Source: CAYNQK01 sp964470375
GTDB taxonomy: Bacteria; Spirochaetota; Spirochaetia; Treponematales; JBGSOB01
Direction: 5' to 3'
Length of the DNA stretch: 6,828 nt
Assembly (NCBI GenBank): GCA_964470375.1
Contig: CAYYCP010000108.1
Location: 1 to 6,828 of the forward strand
Part shown: positions 1 through 5,761 of the stretch, one piece after another
How the letters are laid out: the number at the start of each line of letters is the position of its first letter
Position numbering within the stretch: position 1 is the first letter of the stretch
Notes under the pieces: model-generated
Told to the model about the DNA's origin: nothing
Seen by the model: only the letters and a program-made list of their open reading frames with translations
Database searches by the model: none
Made by a program: the position numbers and the translations under genes

Positions 1-569
1 ACCCAGGGGAAGACGGGTACGCGCTCGGGAGGAATGCGATAGTAGACCATGATCTCGTTGCGAGCGATCTGCGAGAACAGGAGGACGGTGCCGGTCTGCT
101 TGTAGAACCAGAAGGGATGGATGGTGAAGGGGTCGGTGCAAAGCGTCAGGACCTTGAACTTCATGCCGAAGACACGCCTGAGGATCTTGAGGGTCGAGTT
201 GACCAGGAAGTGGCAGTTCACGACCATGTCGGGCTTTTCCCTGCGGATAAGGTTCCACAGGTAGAAGGTGGAGTTGAAAATAATGGAGATGGAATTGAGG
301 AAGAGGGAGAGACGGGGCTGGGAGAAGTCGTACACCGATTTCCAGACTGATGGCATCCTTGTGGTGACGAGGCGGTAACCCTGCTCAAGGATGGCCTGGA
401 CAATGAAGTTGGCGGAGGAGACGCCGTTGGCCACGACGGCCTTGGCCTCTTGCGCGGCGTAGCGGTTGATCCAGCCGGCCACCGCCATAGCTGGGGCTTT
501 GTGACCGCCGCCCGAGTCCAGGTAGAGGAAGAGAATCTTCTTAGGAGTTGTACCGGCCATACTTGCCAT
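1..569 (-). CDS. MGDG-synthase-like lipid glycosyltransferase, N-terminal part (3' end outside window)
   Basis: The minus-strand frame starting at ATG 569 stays open to the left edge, giving 189 residues of a truncated protein. It matches the N-terminal acceptor domain of the MGDG synthase / processive diacylglycerol glycosyltransferase family (GT28), which transfers a sugar from a nucleotide-sugar to diacylglycerol at the inner membrane face. A beta strand (KKILFLYLDS) leads into the glycine-rich loop SGGGHK at residues 19-24. Then come the REKPDMVVNCHF segment (110-121), where these proteins carry a KPD-like motif, and VLTLCTDPFTIHPFW (140-154), the family's typical TD...H..W stretch. Full-length members run to roughly 370-400 residues, so the donor-binding C-terminal half is missing here. 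ATG 569 is preferred over ATG 560 because a GAGGAG sits 11 nt upstream. It lies 37 nt downstream of the radical SAM gene, probably in the same transcript. Sugar donor and lipid product cannot be told from this half. Confidence 0.82.
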   Translation of the reverse strand, partial: MASMAGTTPKKILFLYLDSGGGHKAPAMAVAGWINRYAAQEAKAVVANGVSSANFIVQAILEQGYRLVTTRMPSVWKSVYDFSQPRLSLFLNSISIIFNSTFYLWNLIRREKPDMVVNCHFLVNSTLKILRRVFGMKFKVLTLCTDPFTIHPFWFYKQTGTVLLFSQIARNEIMVYYRIPPERVPVFPW

Positions 570-580
570 AGTAACGCTTT

Positions 581-586
581 CTCCTC
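581..586 (-). promoter_or_regulatory. Ribosome binding site of the glycosyltransferase gene
   Basis: GAGGAG on the minus strand lies 11 nt before ATG 569 and 20 nt before the alternative ATG 560, so it supports the upstream start. It falls in the 37-nt gap after the radical SAM gene, where no promoter or terminator is visible. Confidence 0.55.
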
Positions 587-606
587 TTTTTGGCCACTTC
601 GGGCCC

Positions 607-2409
607 TCATGGGCGGACGAGGCAGCCGGAATCCTTTCCGATCAGGTCAGCCCGTCCCGCGGCCCTGAGGGCTTCCCGTACCAGAGCCTCGTTCTCGGGC
701 TTGTGAAAGTGGAGGAGGGCCCTTTGGAGGCGGCGCTCGCGCTCCCCCCGGGGGATATGCAGGGTCTCCCCGTTCAGGGGATCGAAACCGCAATAGTACA
801 TGGCCGTGGATAGGGTCCCCGGGACGGGATAGAAGTCCTGGATCTGGTCGGGGGCGTGCCCCTCGGCCTTGAGGGCCAGGGCCAACTCGATGGCATCCTC
901 AAGGGTTGAGCCGGGGTGGGCTGAAATGTAATAGGGAATCAGGTGGAGTTCCTTGCCGGCTTGTAGGGAGGCCTCGCGGAATGCGGCCCGGAAGGCGCGG
1001 AAGATATCCGAGCCTGGTTTGCCCATGGCGCGGAGAACCTTCTCTGAGACGTGCTCGGGGGCTATCTTGAGTTGACCAGAGACGTGGTGGAGGCAGAGCT
1101 CCTCTAAAATGGCGGGTGCATTCCGATCCAACATGAGGTAGTCGAAGCGCAGGCCTGAGCGCACGAAGGCGCGTTTGACGCCGGGGATGGCGCGCACGGC
1201 CCTGAGCATGCGCAGCCATTCGGTATGGTCGGGCTTGAGGGCTGGGCATGGGAGGGGGGCCAGGCAGCGCCTGTCCGGGCAAGCTCCCTTTTTTTCCTGC
1301 CCGGGGCAGGGCGGGGAGAGGAAGTTGGCAGTGGGGCCGCCCAGGTCGTGGATGATGCCCTTAAAGCCCGGCAGGCGGGTCAGGAGTATTGCCTCGGCTT
1401 CCACGCTCTCCAGGCTGCGCGAGACCACCCGCCGGCCCTGGTGGAGTGCTAGGGCGCAGAAGGAGCAGGCCCCGAAGCAGCCGCGGGTCACGGTGATGGA
1501 AAAGCGCACCTCGGCTAGGGCCGGCACTCCTCCGGCCGCGGCGTACATGGGATGGGAATCCCGGACGTAGGGCAGGGCGTAAATCCTGTCCAGCTCCTCG
1601 CGTGAGAGGGGGGCGGCGGGAGGATTTTGTACGCACCAGCCGGCCGCCGAGGGCTCGGCCAGGACAGAGGCGCCGGCGGGATCGGTGTTGCGGTATTGGA
1701 GGGCGAAGGCACGGGCGAAGGCTGCCTTGTCCTCGGCCTGTACCTCATGAGAGGGCAGGCGCAGGGCTTCCTGAGGGATATCCTCATCGCGGCCGGTGCG
1801 CCAGACCGTGCCGGGAATGTCGCGCAGGGCCTTGATACCCACGCCCTCGGCCAGGCCGGAGGCTATTGCGGCGATGGCGCGCTCGCCCATGCCGTAGACG
1901 AGGAGGTCGGCCTTGGAGTCCAGGAGGACGGACTTGCGCAGGGAGTCCGACCAGTAGTCGTAATGGCTGAGGCGCCTAAGGGATGCTTCCAGGCCGCCCA
2001 GCACGATGGGGACGCCGGGGAAGTCGCGCTTGATGGCGTTGCAGTAGGCGATCAGGGCGCGGTCGGGCCTCAATCCGGCTTGGCCGCCCGGGGAGAAGAC
2101 GTCTTCCGAGCGTGGCTTGCGGTTGGCGGTGTAGCGGTTGACCATGGAGTCAAGGTTCCCGGCCGTCGCCAAGAAGGCCAGGCGTGGCCGACCGAGGGCG
2201 GACATGGATCCTGGTTGGCGCCAAGCCGGCTGGGCCAGGACGCCCACCCGATAACCCAGGGATTCGAGGTAGCGCGAGATGACGGCCGCACCGAAGGAGG
2301 GGTGGTCCACGTAGGCGTCGCCCGATACCATGACGAAGTCGCAGGCGTCCCAGCCGCGCGCGGCCATGTCGTCTCGGTTGACGGGCAGGAAGGTTCCTGG
2401 GGCGGGCAT
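607..2409 (-). CDS. ygiQ: YgiQ family (UPF0313) radical SAM protein
   Basis: This 600-residue protein is a complete YgiQ-type radical SAM enzyme; the substrate of the family is not established as far as I know. The N-terminal third carries the family wording FLPVNRDDMAARGWDACDF (7-25) and GDAYVDHPSFG (30-40), a cobalamin-binding-like domain. The radical SAM core begins with the cluster motif CFGACSFC, giving ligands C311, C315 and C318 (CX3CX2C). DLGGPTAN (355-362) follows, with a second cysteine group at C368, C377, C382 and C388 just before DHTEW. IAPEHVS (449-455) and FYPVPGTLSTAMYY (526-539) are also typical, and the end GCLVRP matches the usual C-terminus, so the protein is not truncated although E. 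coli YgiQ is longer (about 739). ATG 2409 is the first in-frame start after a stop; its only purine-rich SD candidate (GGGGAAGG) lies far upstream, about 20 nt, so initiation may be weak. It is divergent from hsp20. Confidence 0.93.
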   Translation of the reverse strand: MPAPGTFLPVNRDDMAARGWDACDFVMVSGDAYVDHPSFGAAVISRYLESLGYRVGVLAQPAWRQPGSMSALGRPRLAFLATAGNLDSMVNRYTANRKPRSEDVFSPGGQAGLRPDRALIAYCNAIKRDFPGVPIVLGGLEASLRRLSHYDYWSDSLRKSVLLDSKADLLVYGMGERAIAAIASGLAEGVGIKALRDIPGTVWRTGRDEDIPQEALRLPSHEVQAEDKAAFARAFALQYRNTDPAGASVLAEPSAAGWCVQNPPAAPLSREELDRIYALPYVRDSHPMYAAAGGVPALAEVRFSITVTRGCFGACSFCALALHQGRRVVSRSLESVEAEAILLTRLPGFKGIIHDLGGPTANFLSPPCPGQEKKGACPDRRCLAPLPCPALKPDHTEWLRMLRAVRAIPGVKRAFVRSGLRFDYLMLDRNAPAILEELCLHHVSGQLKIAPEHVSEKVLRAMGKPGSDIFRAFRAAFREASLQAGKELHLIPYYISAHPGSTLEDAIELALALKAEGHAPDQIQDFYPVPGTLSTAMYYCGFDPLNGETLHIPRGERERRLQRALLHFHKPENEALVREALRAAGRADLIGKDSGCLVRP

Positions 2410-2437
2410 GGCGCATGGTAGCGCGGCGTCCTTCCCC

Positions 2438-2466
2438 TTGTCGACCCGTGGAAATCGGGTTATCTT
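2438..2466 (+). promoter_or_regulatory. Candidate sigma70-type promoter of hsp20
   Basis: A -35-like TTGTCG (2438-2443; 4 of 6 to TTGACA) and a -10-like TATCTT (2461-2466; 4 of 6 to TATAAT) are separated by exactly 17 bp. Transcription would start near 2473 and leave a leader of about 125 nt before hsp20. The -35 box lies only 28 bp from the start codon of the divergent radical SAM gene. I see no CIRCE inverted repeat and no convincing sigma32 -10 box (CCCCAT type) here. The assignment rests on pattern match alone. Confidence 0.42.
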
Positions 2467-2480
2467 TCAAATGGATGACT

Positions 2481-2575
2481 CCGGTGCGCCCGAGGGGCGA
2501 CCGGACTCGGCCGCTCCGCACGGAGGGCCTGAAGACGACCGATCCACGCGCATCCCCGGGGAGGAGCGCGGATCG
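2481..2575 (+). promoter_or_regulatory. Structured 5' leader of hsp20: three consecutive hairpins
   Basis: Three inverted repeats follow one another between the candidate promoter and the start codon. Hairpin A pairs CGCCC (2487-2491) with GGGCG (2495-2499) across a GAG loop, and can extend by CCGG 2481-2484 with CCGG 2501-2504. Hairpin B pairs GGCC 2509-2512 and CTCC 2514-2517 with GGAG 2522-2525 and GGCC 2526-2529 across a GCAC loop. Hairpin C pairs CGATC 2540-2544 and CGCGC 2547-2551 with GCGCG 2566-2570 and GATCG 2571-2575, with a CA bulge, and ends 12 nt before the Shine-Dalgarno. None has a U-tract, so they do not look like terminators. A role in temperature control or mRNA stability is conceivable for a heat-shock gene but is inference. 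High GC makes chance pairing easier. Confidence 0.4.
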
Positions 2576-2587
2576 AACCTGCCCGCT

Positions 2588-2593
2588 AGGAGG
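2588..2593 (+). promoter_or_regulatory. Shine-Dalgarno that fixes the hsp20 start
   Basis: A perfect AGGAGG lies 6 nt before ATG 2600. The same frame is open further upstream to an ATG at 2330, but that start has no comparable SD, and the extension would run through the candidate promoter and into the divergent gene. The AGGAGG decides for 2600. Confidence 0.85.
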
Positions 2594-2599
2594 CTGCCT

Positions 2600-3115
2600 A
2601 TGAAGGGCAACAAGATCTATTTCGATCTGGGTACGCTGTTCGATGACATCTTCGAGGCCGCCCGCAATTTCTCGGAGAACGTGGCCCATGAGTTCCGCTT
2701 CGAGAAGGACGGGCCCTTCGGAGCCTTCAACGACGACAACGTCGACTACTATCCCAACTATTGCTATCCGCCCATGAACCTCTATATGACCAAGGAGCGC
2801 ACCCTGGTCTTCGAGTTCGCCCTCGCGGGCTTCGACGAGTCCGACATCCAGCTTTCCTTCCAGGGCGACTACATGACCTTCTCCGCGACCATGGGCAAGC
2901 GCGAAGAGTCGGAAGAGGGTGTGCGCTACCTCAAGCGACGCCTCAAGATGAAGGATATTGAGAAGCAGAAGTACTTCGTGCCGGCCGACAAGTTCGACCA
3001 GGCCAAGGTCAAGGCTCTCTTCCGCAACGGTATCCTCAGGGTGACCGTGCCGGCCCGCGAGGAACCCGAGACCGCCGACGGGGTGAAGATCGAGATCGTC
3101 AAGGAGGGCGAGTAA
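2600..3115 (+). CDS. hsp20: Small heat-shock protein, Hsp20/alpha-crystallin family
   Basis: This 171-residue protein is an ATP-independent cytoplasmic holdase that should form oligomers and bind unfolding proteins. Residues 1-55 form the variable N-terminal arm, rich in Phe, Asp, Asn and Tyr (for example NDDNVDYYPNYCYPP at 44-58). The alpha-crystallin domain spans about 58-152: strands MNLYMTKERTLVFEFALAGF (59-78), DIQLSFQGDYMTFSA (82-96), YLKRRLKM (110-117), then the signature FRNGILRVTVP (141-151), equivalent to the family's nGvLxixlP. The tail VKIEIV (162-167) holds the I-x-I oligomerisation motif, so the protein looks complete. Translation starts at ATG 2600 behind a strong SD. The gene is monocistronic: divergent from the radical SAM gene, convergent with rlmE, and closed by the terminator at 3153-3181. 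The domain's KYFVPADKFD wording differs from the E. coli IbpA type and resembles, from memory, spirochaete homologues. Confidence 0.93.
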   Translation: MKGNKIYFDLGTLFDDIFEAARNFSENVAHEFRFEKDGPFGAFNDDNVDYYPNYCYPPMNLYMTKERTLVFEFALAGFDESDIQLSFQGDYMTFSATMGKREESEEGVRYLKRRLKMKDIEKQKYFVPADKFDQAKVKALFRNGILRVTVPAREEPETADGVKIEIVKEGE

Positions 3116-3152
3116 GAATCAGGGCTTGGCGTGGGATGCATGTTGCCATGGT

Positions 3153-3181
3153 AAAGGGCGTCCAGGCGGGCGCCCTTTTTT
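3153..3181 (+). terminator. Rho-independent terminator of hsp20
   Basis: AAAGGGCG (3153-3160) pairs perfectly with CGCCCTTT (3171-3178) around a 10-nt loop, and the stem runs into six T residues (3176-3181). It lies 37 nt after the hsp20 stop. On the opposite strand the same stem is followed by only TTT and then AC, so it could stop rlmE transcripts coming from the right only weakly. The remaining 3182-3306 shows no gene and no second terminator. Confidence 0.87.
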
Positions 3182-3306
3182 ATTGCTTGAAGCGAATATT
3201 CTGCCTGGGGCTCATCTCAGGGGGGGATGCACAGGCACAGGGAATAGCGTATGGTCTCTGGCTGGAGCGAGATCCTGGCGAAGGGCAATGGCTTACTTGA
3301 AGGCTG

Positions 3307-3936
3307 TCAGGATTCTCGGCGTTTCCCCGTGGCGATGATGTAGGTCTCGAATGACTCGGAGCGGCAGGCCTGGGGTTTGAAGGCCCTGGCCTCGGCGAAA
3401 TCATCTTTTAATAAGCGTATCAGACGCCCCTGGTCGCCGCCTTGGAAGAGCTTGGCCAGGAATGAACCGCCGGGGGCCAGAATTTCACGGGCGTAGGACA
3501 GGGCCGCCTCCACCAAGGCCGCGGAGCGCTCGGTGTCCACGATGGAGTTACCGGTCGTGGAGGGGGCCGCGTCGGACATGACCAGGTCGTAGGGGCCGCG
3601 GGCGATGAGAGCCGCGCGGTTTTCCGGATCGTAGAGGTCGCCCTGGAGGAAGAGGAAGGCCGGTGGGACAGCCGCGCGCAGGCGGGGCGCCTCGGCGGGC
3701 CGGGCCAGGGGTGAGAGGTCGATGGCGGCCAGGAAACCCTCAGGGCCAATGCGCTCCAGGGCATAAGCGCTCCAGGAGCCAGGGGCCGCTCCTAAGTCCA
3801 GGACATGCATGCCCGGCCTGAGGAGGCGGAACTTAGCGTCTATCTCCTTGAGCTTATAGACCGAGCGGGCCGGGTAGCCCTCTTCCTTGGCTCTGAGGGC
3901 CCAATGGTCGGGCTTGCGGTAGGATTCTCGGGCCAC
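3307..3936 (-). CDS. rlmE: RlmE (FtsJ/RrmJ), 23S rRNA 2'-O-ribose methyltransferase
   Basis: This 209-residue protein has the same length as E. coli RlmE, which methylates the 2'-OH of U2552 in the A-loop of 23S rRNA late in 50S assembly, using SAM. The SAM-binding motif I is VLDLGAAPGSW (45-55), followed by the acidic strand end D73. The catalytic K-D-K-E tetrad is intact by alignment to the E. coli residues K38, D124, K164 and E199: K28 in SVYKL, D122 in VMSDAAPSTTG, K162 in FLAKLFQGGD and E197 in SFETYIIATG. The start is GTG 3936, supported by AGGGG 6 nt upstream and by the family's usual N-terminus. It lies 9 nt after the metallo-hydrolase stop and should be translationally coupled to it. 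It ends convergent with hsp20. No FtsH gene, a frequent neighbour of ftsJ in proteobacteria, is seen. Confidence 0.95.
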   Translation of the reverse strand: MARESYRKPDHWALRAKEEGYPARSVYKLKEIDAKFRLLRPGMHVLDLGAAPGSWSAYALERIGPEGFLAAIDLSPLARPAEAPRLRAAVPPAFLFLQGDLYDPENRAALIARGPYDLVMSDAAPSTTGNSIVDTERSAALVEAALSYAREILAPGGSFLAKLFQGGDQGRLIRLLKDDFAEARAFKPQACRSESFETYIIATGKRRES

Positions 3937-3942
3937 GGGTCG

Positions 3943-3947
3943 CCCCT
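3943..3947 (-). promoter_or_regulatory. rlmE Shine-Dalgarno overlapping the upstream stop codon
   Basis: AGGGG on the minus strand begins inside the TAG stop codon (3946-3948) of the metallo-hydrolase gene and lies 6 nt before the GTG start of rlmE. A ribosome ending on the first gene would sit on the SD of the next, which suggests coupled translation. It also supports the GTG start. Confidence 0.7.
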
Positions 3948-4875
3948 ATAAGGTGACGATCAGGCCCTCGCGGGCCATCATCACTTCCATGGACGTCTTT
4001 TCCCTGACCATCCCCTGGTAGCGCAGCTCCAGCTCGGTCAGCTCGGCGTCCGTCCGGTTGGGGTCGTGGTGGAAGAGGGCTAGGCGCTTCACGCCGGCCC
4101 TGTGCGCAGAGTTGATGGCGCGCTCGTAGCTGGAGTGGCCCCAGCCCTGCTTGGAGGCCTTGTATTCCTTCTCGGTGTACTGGGAATCGTGGATCAGGAA
4201 GTCGGCGCCCTTGAAGAACTGCAGCACGCGCTCGTTTTCCTCGCGGGCCGCCCGCTCGCCCTCCTCGGCGGCTATGGCGTCGTAATCCGGGTGGCCGGGG
4301 TCGGTGGGGAAGATGTTCTGGAAGGGCTCGTGGTCGTAGGCGGTGACGAAGGCCTTACCCTCGAACTCGAAGCGGTAACCTAGGCAGACGATGGGGTGGT
4401 TCAGGTACTTGGTCCTGAGGGTCAGCCCATCGCCCATGTCCAGAACGGTCTCCTTGAGGTGCTTATACCCAATATCGGCGGCCAGCTCCGATTGACGCAC
4501 CGGCCAGTACTTGTAGGAAAGCTGGTTGCCGATGATGTCCTTGAGTGTGTCTTCCTCGTAGGTTACGGCCCCGTGGATACGCAGTTTGGTGCCTGGGACG
4601 TAGATGGGCGTGAACATGGGGAAGCCCATGATGTGGTCCCAGTGGGTGTGGGTGATGAACATGTCCGCATCGATGGGGCCGCGCTTGAAGTCCGTGCGCA
4701 TGAGGTGGTCGCCTAGCTGGCGGATGCCCGAGCCGGCGTCAATGATCACCAGGCGTGGGCGCTCCGGATCCCCAAGGCGAAGCTCGATGCATGAGGTGTT
4801 GCCGCCGAATAGGACGGTGTCCGGCCCGGGGCAGGGCATGGACCCGCGGTCGCCCCAAATCCTGACTTGGAACAT
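3946..4875 (-). CDS. MBL-fold metallo-hydrolase (PhnP/RNase Z-like group)
   Basis: This 309-residue metal-dependent hydrolase has no signal peptide and is probably cytoplasmic. It begins with IWGDRGSMPCPGPDT (6-20) and FGGNTSCIE (23-31), the usual opening of this MBL branch. The metal motif HxHxDH is THTHWDH at 75-81 (H76, H78, D80, H81). Further likely ligands by position in the PhnP-like fold are H160 (LNHP), D181 (AYDHEP) and H269 (FHHDP). IHDSQYTEKEY (228-238), GWGHSSYERA (244-253) and GVKRLALFHHDP (261-272) are strongly characteristic of the subgroup, whose members I recall next to, or fused with, signalling domains. The substrate is unknown; phosphodiesterase activity on a nucleotide or RNA-like ester would be in keeping with the fold. 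An AAGGAGG 4 nt before ATG 4875 fixes the start. It follows the HDOD gene by 22 nt and precedes rlmE by 9 nt. Confidence 0.88.
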   Translation of the reverse strand: MFQVRIWGDRGSMPCPGPDTVLFGGNTSCIELRLGDPERPRLVIIDAGSGIRQLGDHLMRTDFKRGPIDADMFITHTHWDHIMGFPMFTPIYVPGTKLRIHGAVTYEEDTLKDIIGNQLSYKYWPVRQSELAADIGYKHLKETVLDMGDGLTLRTKYLNHPIVCLGYRFEFEGKAFVTAYDHEPFQNIFPTDPGHPDYDAIAAEEGERAAREENERVLQFFKGADFLIHDSQYTEKEYKASKQGWGHSSYERAINSAHRAGVKRLALFHHDPNRTDAELTELELRYQGMVREKTSMEVMMAREGLIVTL

Positions 4876-4879
4876 GCGC

Positions 4880-4886
4880 CCTCCTT
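4880..4886 (-). promoter_or_regulatory. Shine-Dalgarno of the metallo-hydrolase gene
   Basis: AAGGAGG on the minus strand lies 4 nt before ATG 4875, within the 22-nt gap after the HDOD gene stop. It is the strongest SD of the right-hand cluster and suggests this gene is translated efficiently in its own right. Confidence 0.75.
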
Positions 4887-4897
4887 GGCGGGACGGC

Positions 4898-5761
4898 TCA
4901 GGAGATCTTCAGGAAGACCTTGGCCTTCTCGATCTCCGCGTTAACCTGGTCGGACATCTCCTCGAGAGTGTCCTTGCCCAGTGACAGGGCCTCGAAGACC
5001 GAGGGATCCGGCCTCTCCGGATAGCGATTGCCGGAAAAGCCGATCTCCTCGCGGTTGACGTAGTGATCCGCGACGATGATGGCCAGCAAGAGCTCCCGGT
5101 CGTCGGCCGGGCAGAGCTCCGGGCTGTGGTGGAAGCGGATGGCGTCGCCGATGCTGCGGTCCAGCTTCCAGGCGTCGGCTATCAGGCCGCCCACCATGCC
5201 GTGATCCAGGTCCAGGCTGCGCTTCTCGGCCAAGTAGAGGGGGATGCGCTCACGGTCAGAGAGGGCCATGGCGCCCACGTACTCCGCCGAGAGGACGTTG
5301 TTGAGCGGTATTTTGCCGATGTCGTGCAGGAGGCCGGCGGCGAAGTACTCCTCGTGCTTGAGCTGGGAAACGCCGCGCTTGCGGGCTATGAGGCGGGCGG
5401 TGGAACCCACCGCCAGGGAGTGGCGCCAGAAGCCTTCCATGTTGAGGGCCCGGAAGTCGCCCTTCTTGCCCAGATTGTCCAGGACGGCCGTGGACAGGGC
5501 CAGGTTCTTCACCGTGTTGATGCCCAGCATGATGATGGCCCTTACCAGGCTGGTGATCTGTTGGCCCAGGCCGTAGTAGGCCGAGTTGATCAGCTTGAGC
5601 ACGCGGCCCATGAGGACCGGGTCCAGGGAGATGACACGGTTCAGGTCCGTGGGCGAGGTCTTGGGGCTGTTGCAAATCTCGAGCACCTTGGCCACGGTGG
5701 TGGGCAGGGAGGGCATCGAGCCTATGTAGTTCTTGATGCGCTCAAGGCTGTTTGCGCTCAT
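4898..5761 (-). CDS. HDOD domain protein with an intact HD metal-ligand set
   Basis: This 287-residue stand-alone HDOD protein belongs to a family of signalling or output modules related to HD and HD-GYP phosphohydrolases. The N-terminal HDOD part shows MPSLPTTVAKVLEICNSP (16-33), the ISLDPVLMGRVLKLINSAYYG run (44-64) and AIIMLGINTVKNLALS (75-90). The second half looks like a true HD domain: WRHS (H114), GLLHDIGK (H146, D147), DHGMVGG (H187), RFHH (H211, H212) and VADH (D232). That order (H, HD, H, HH, D) is what HD-GYP phosphodiesterases use to bind metals, whereas many HDOD proteins have lost it. No GYP motif is visible, so c-di-GMP hydrolysis cannot be claimed. No membrane segment is seen; the last 25 residues look helical. 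ATG 5761 overlaps the end of the preceding gene by 20 bp; GGGAAAAGG just upstream (5765-5773) can act as SD. Confidence 0.9.
   Translation of the reverse strand: MSANSLERIKNYIGSMPSLPTTVAKVLEICNSPKTSPTDLNRVISLDPVLMGRVLKLINSAYYGLGQQITSLVRAIIMLGINTVKNLALSTAVLDNLGKKGDFRALNMEGFWRHSLAVGSTARLIARKRGVSQLKHEEYFAAGLLHDIGKIPLNNVLSAEYVGAMALSDRERIPLYLAEKRSLDLDHGMVGGLIADAWKLDRSIGDAIRFHHSPELCPADDRELLLAIIVADHYVNREEIGFSGNRYPERPDPSVFEALSLGKDTLEEMSDQVNAEIEKAKVFLKIS

Noticed and set aside
218..610. Closed 130-codon minus-strand reading frame rich in Ser, Pro and Thr
   Set aside because: It is an out-of-frame shadow of the glycosyltransferase gene (1-569); its composition is that of a shifted frame and the other frame has clear family motifs.
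1627..2421. 264-codon plus-strand reading frame antisense to the radical SAM gene
   Set aside because: Antisense to a well-conserved gene, no recognisable domain, Gly/Ala/Val-rich composition expected from the reverse of a GC-rich gene, no good SD.
2540..2575. Hairpin C as an intrinsic terminator between the divergent genes
   Set aside because: No U-tract follows the stem on either strand.
2330..2599. N-terminal extension of hsp20 to the upstream ATG
   Set aside because: The extension overlaps the divergent gene's start and the candidate promoter, looks like no Hsp20 N-terminus, and a perfect AGGAGG supports ATG 2600.
2410..2599. CIRCE element or sigma32 promoter for hsp20
   Set aside because: No TTAGCACTC/GAGTGCTAA inverted repeat is present, and the only CTTG is followed by a TATCTT-type rather than a CCCCAT-type box.
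3182..3306. Small gene or non-coding RNA between hsp20 and rlmE
   Set aside because: Short frames here have no SD or recognisable sequence, and no second terminator or promoter pair is visible.
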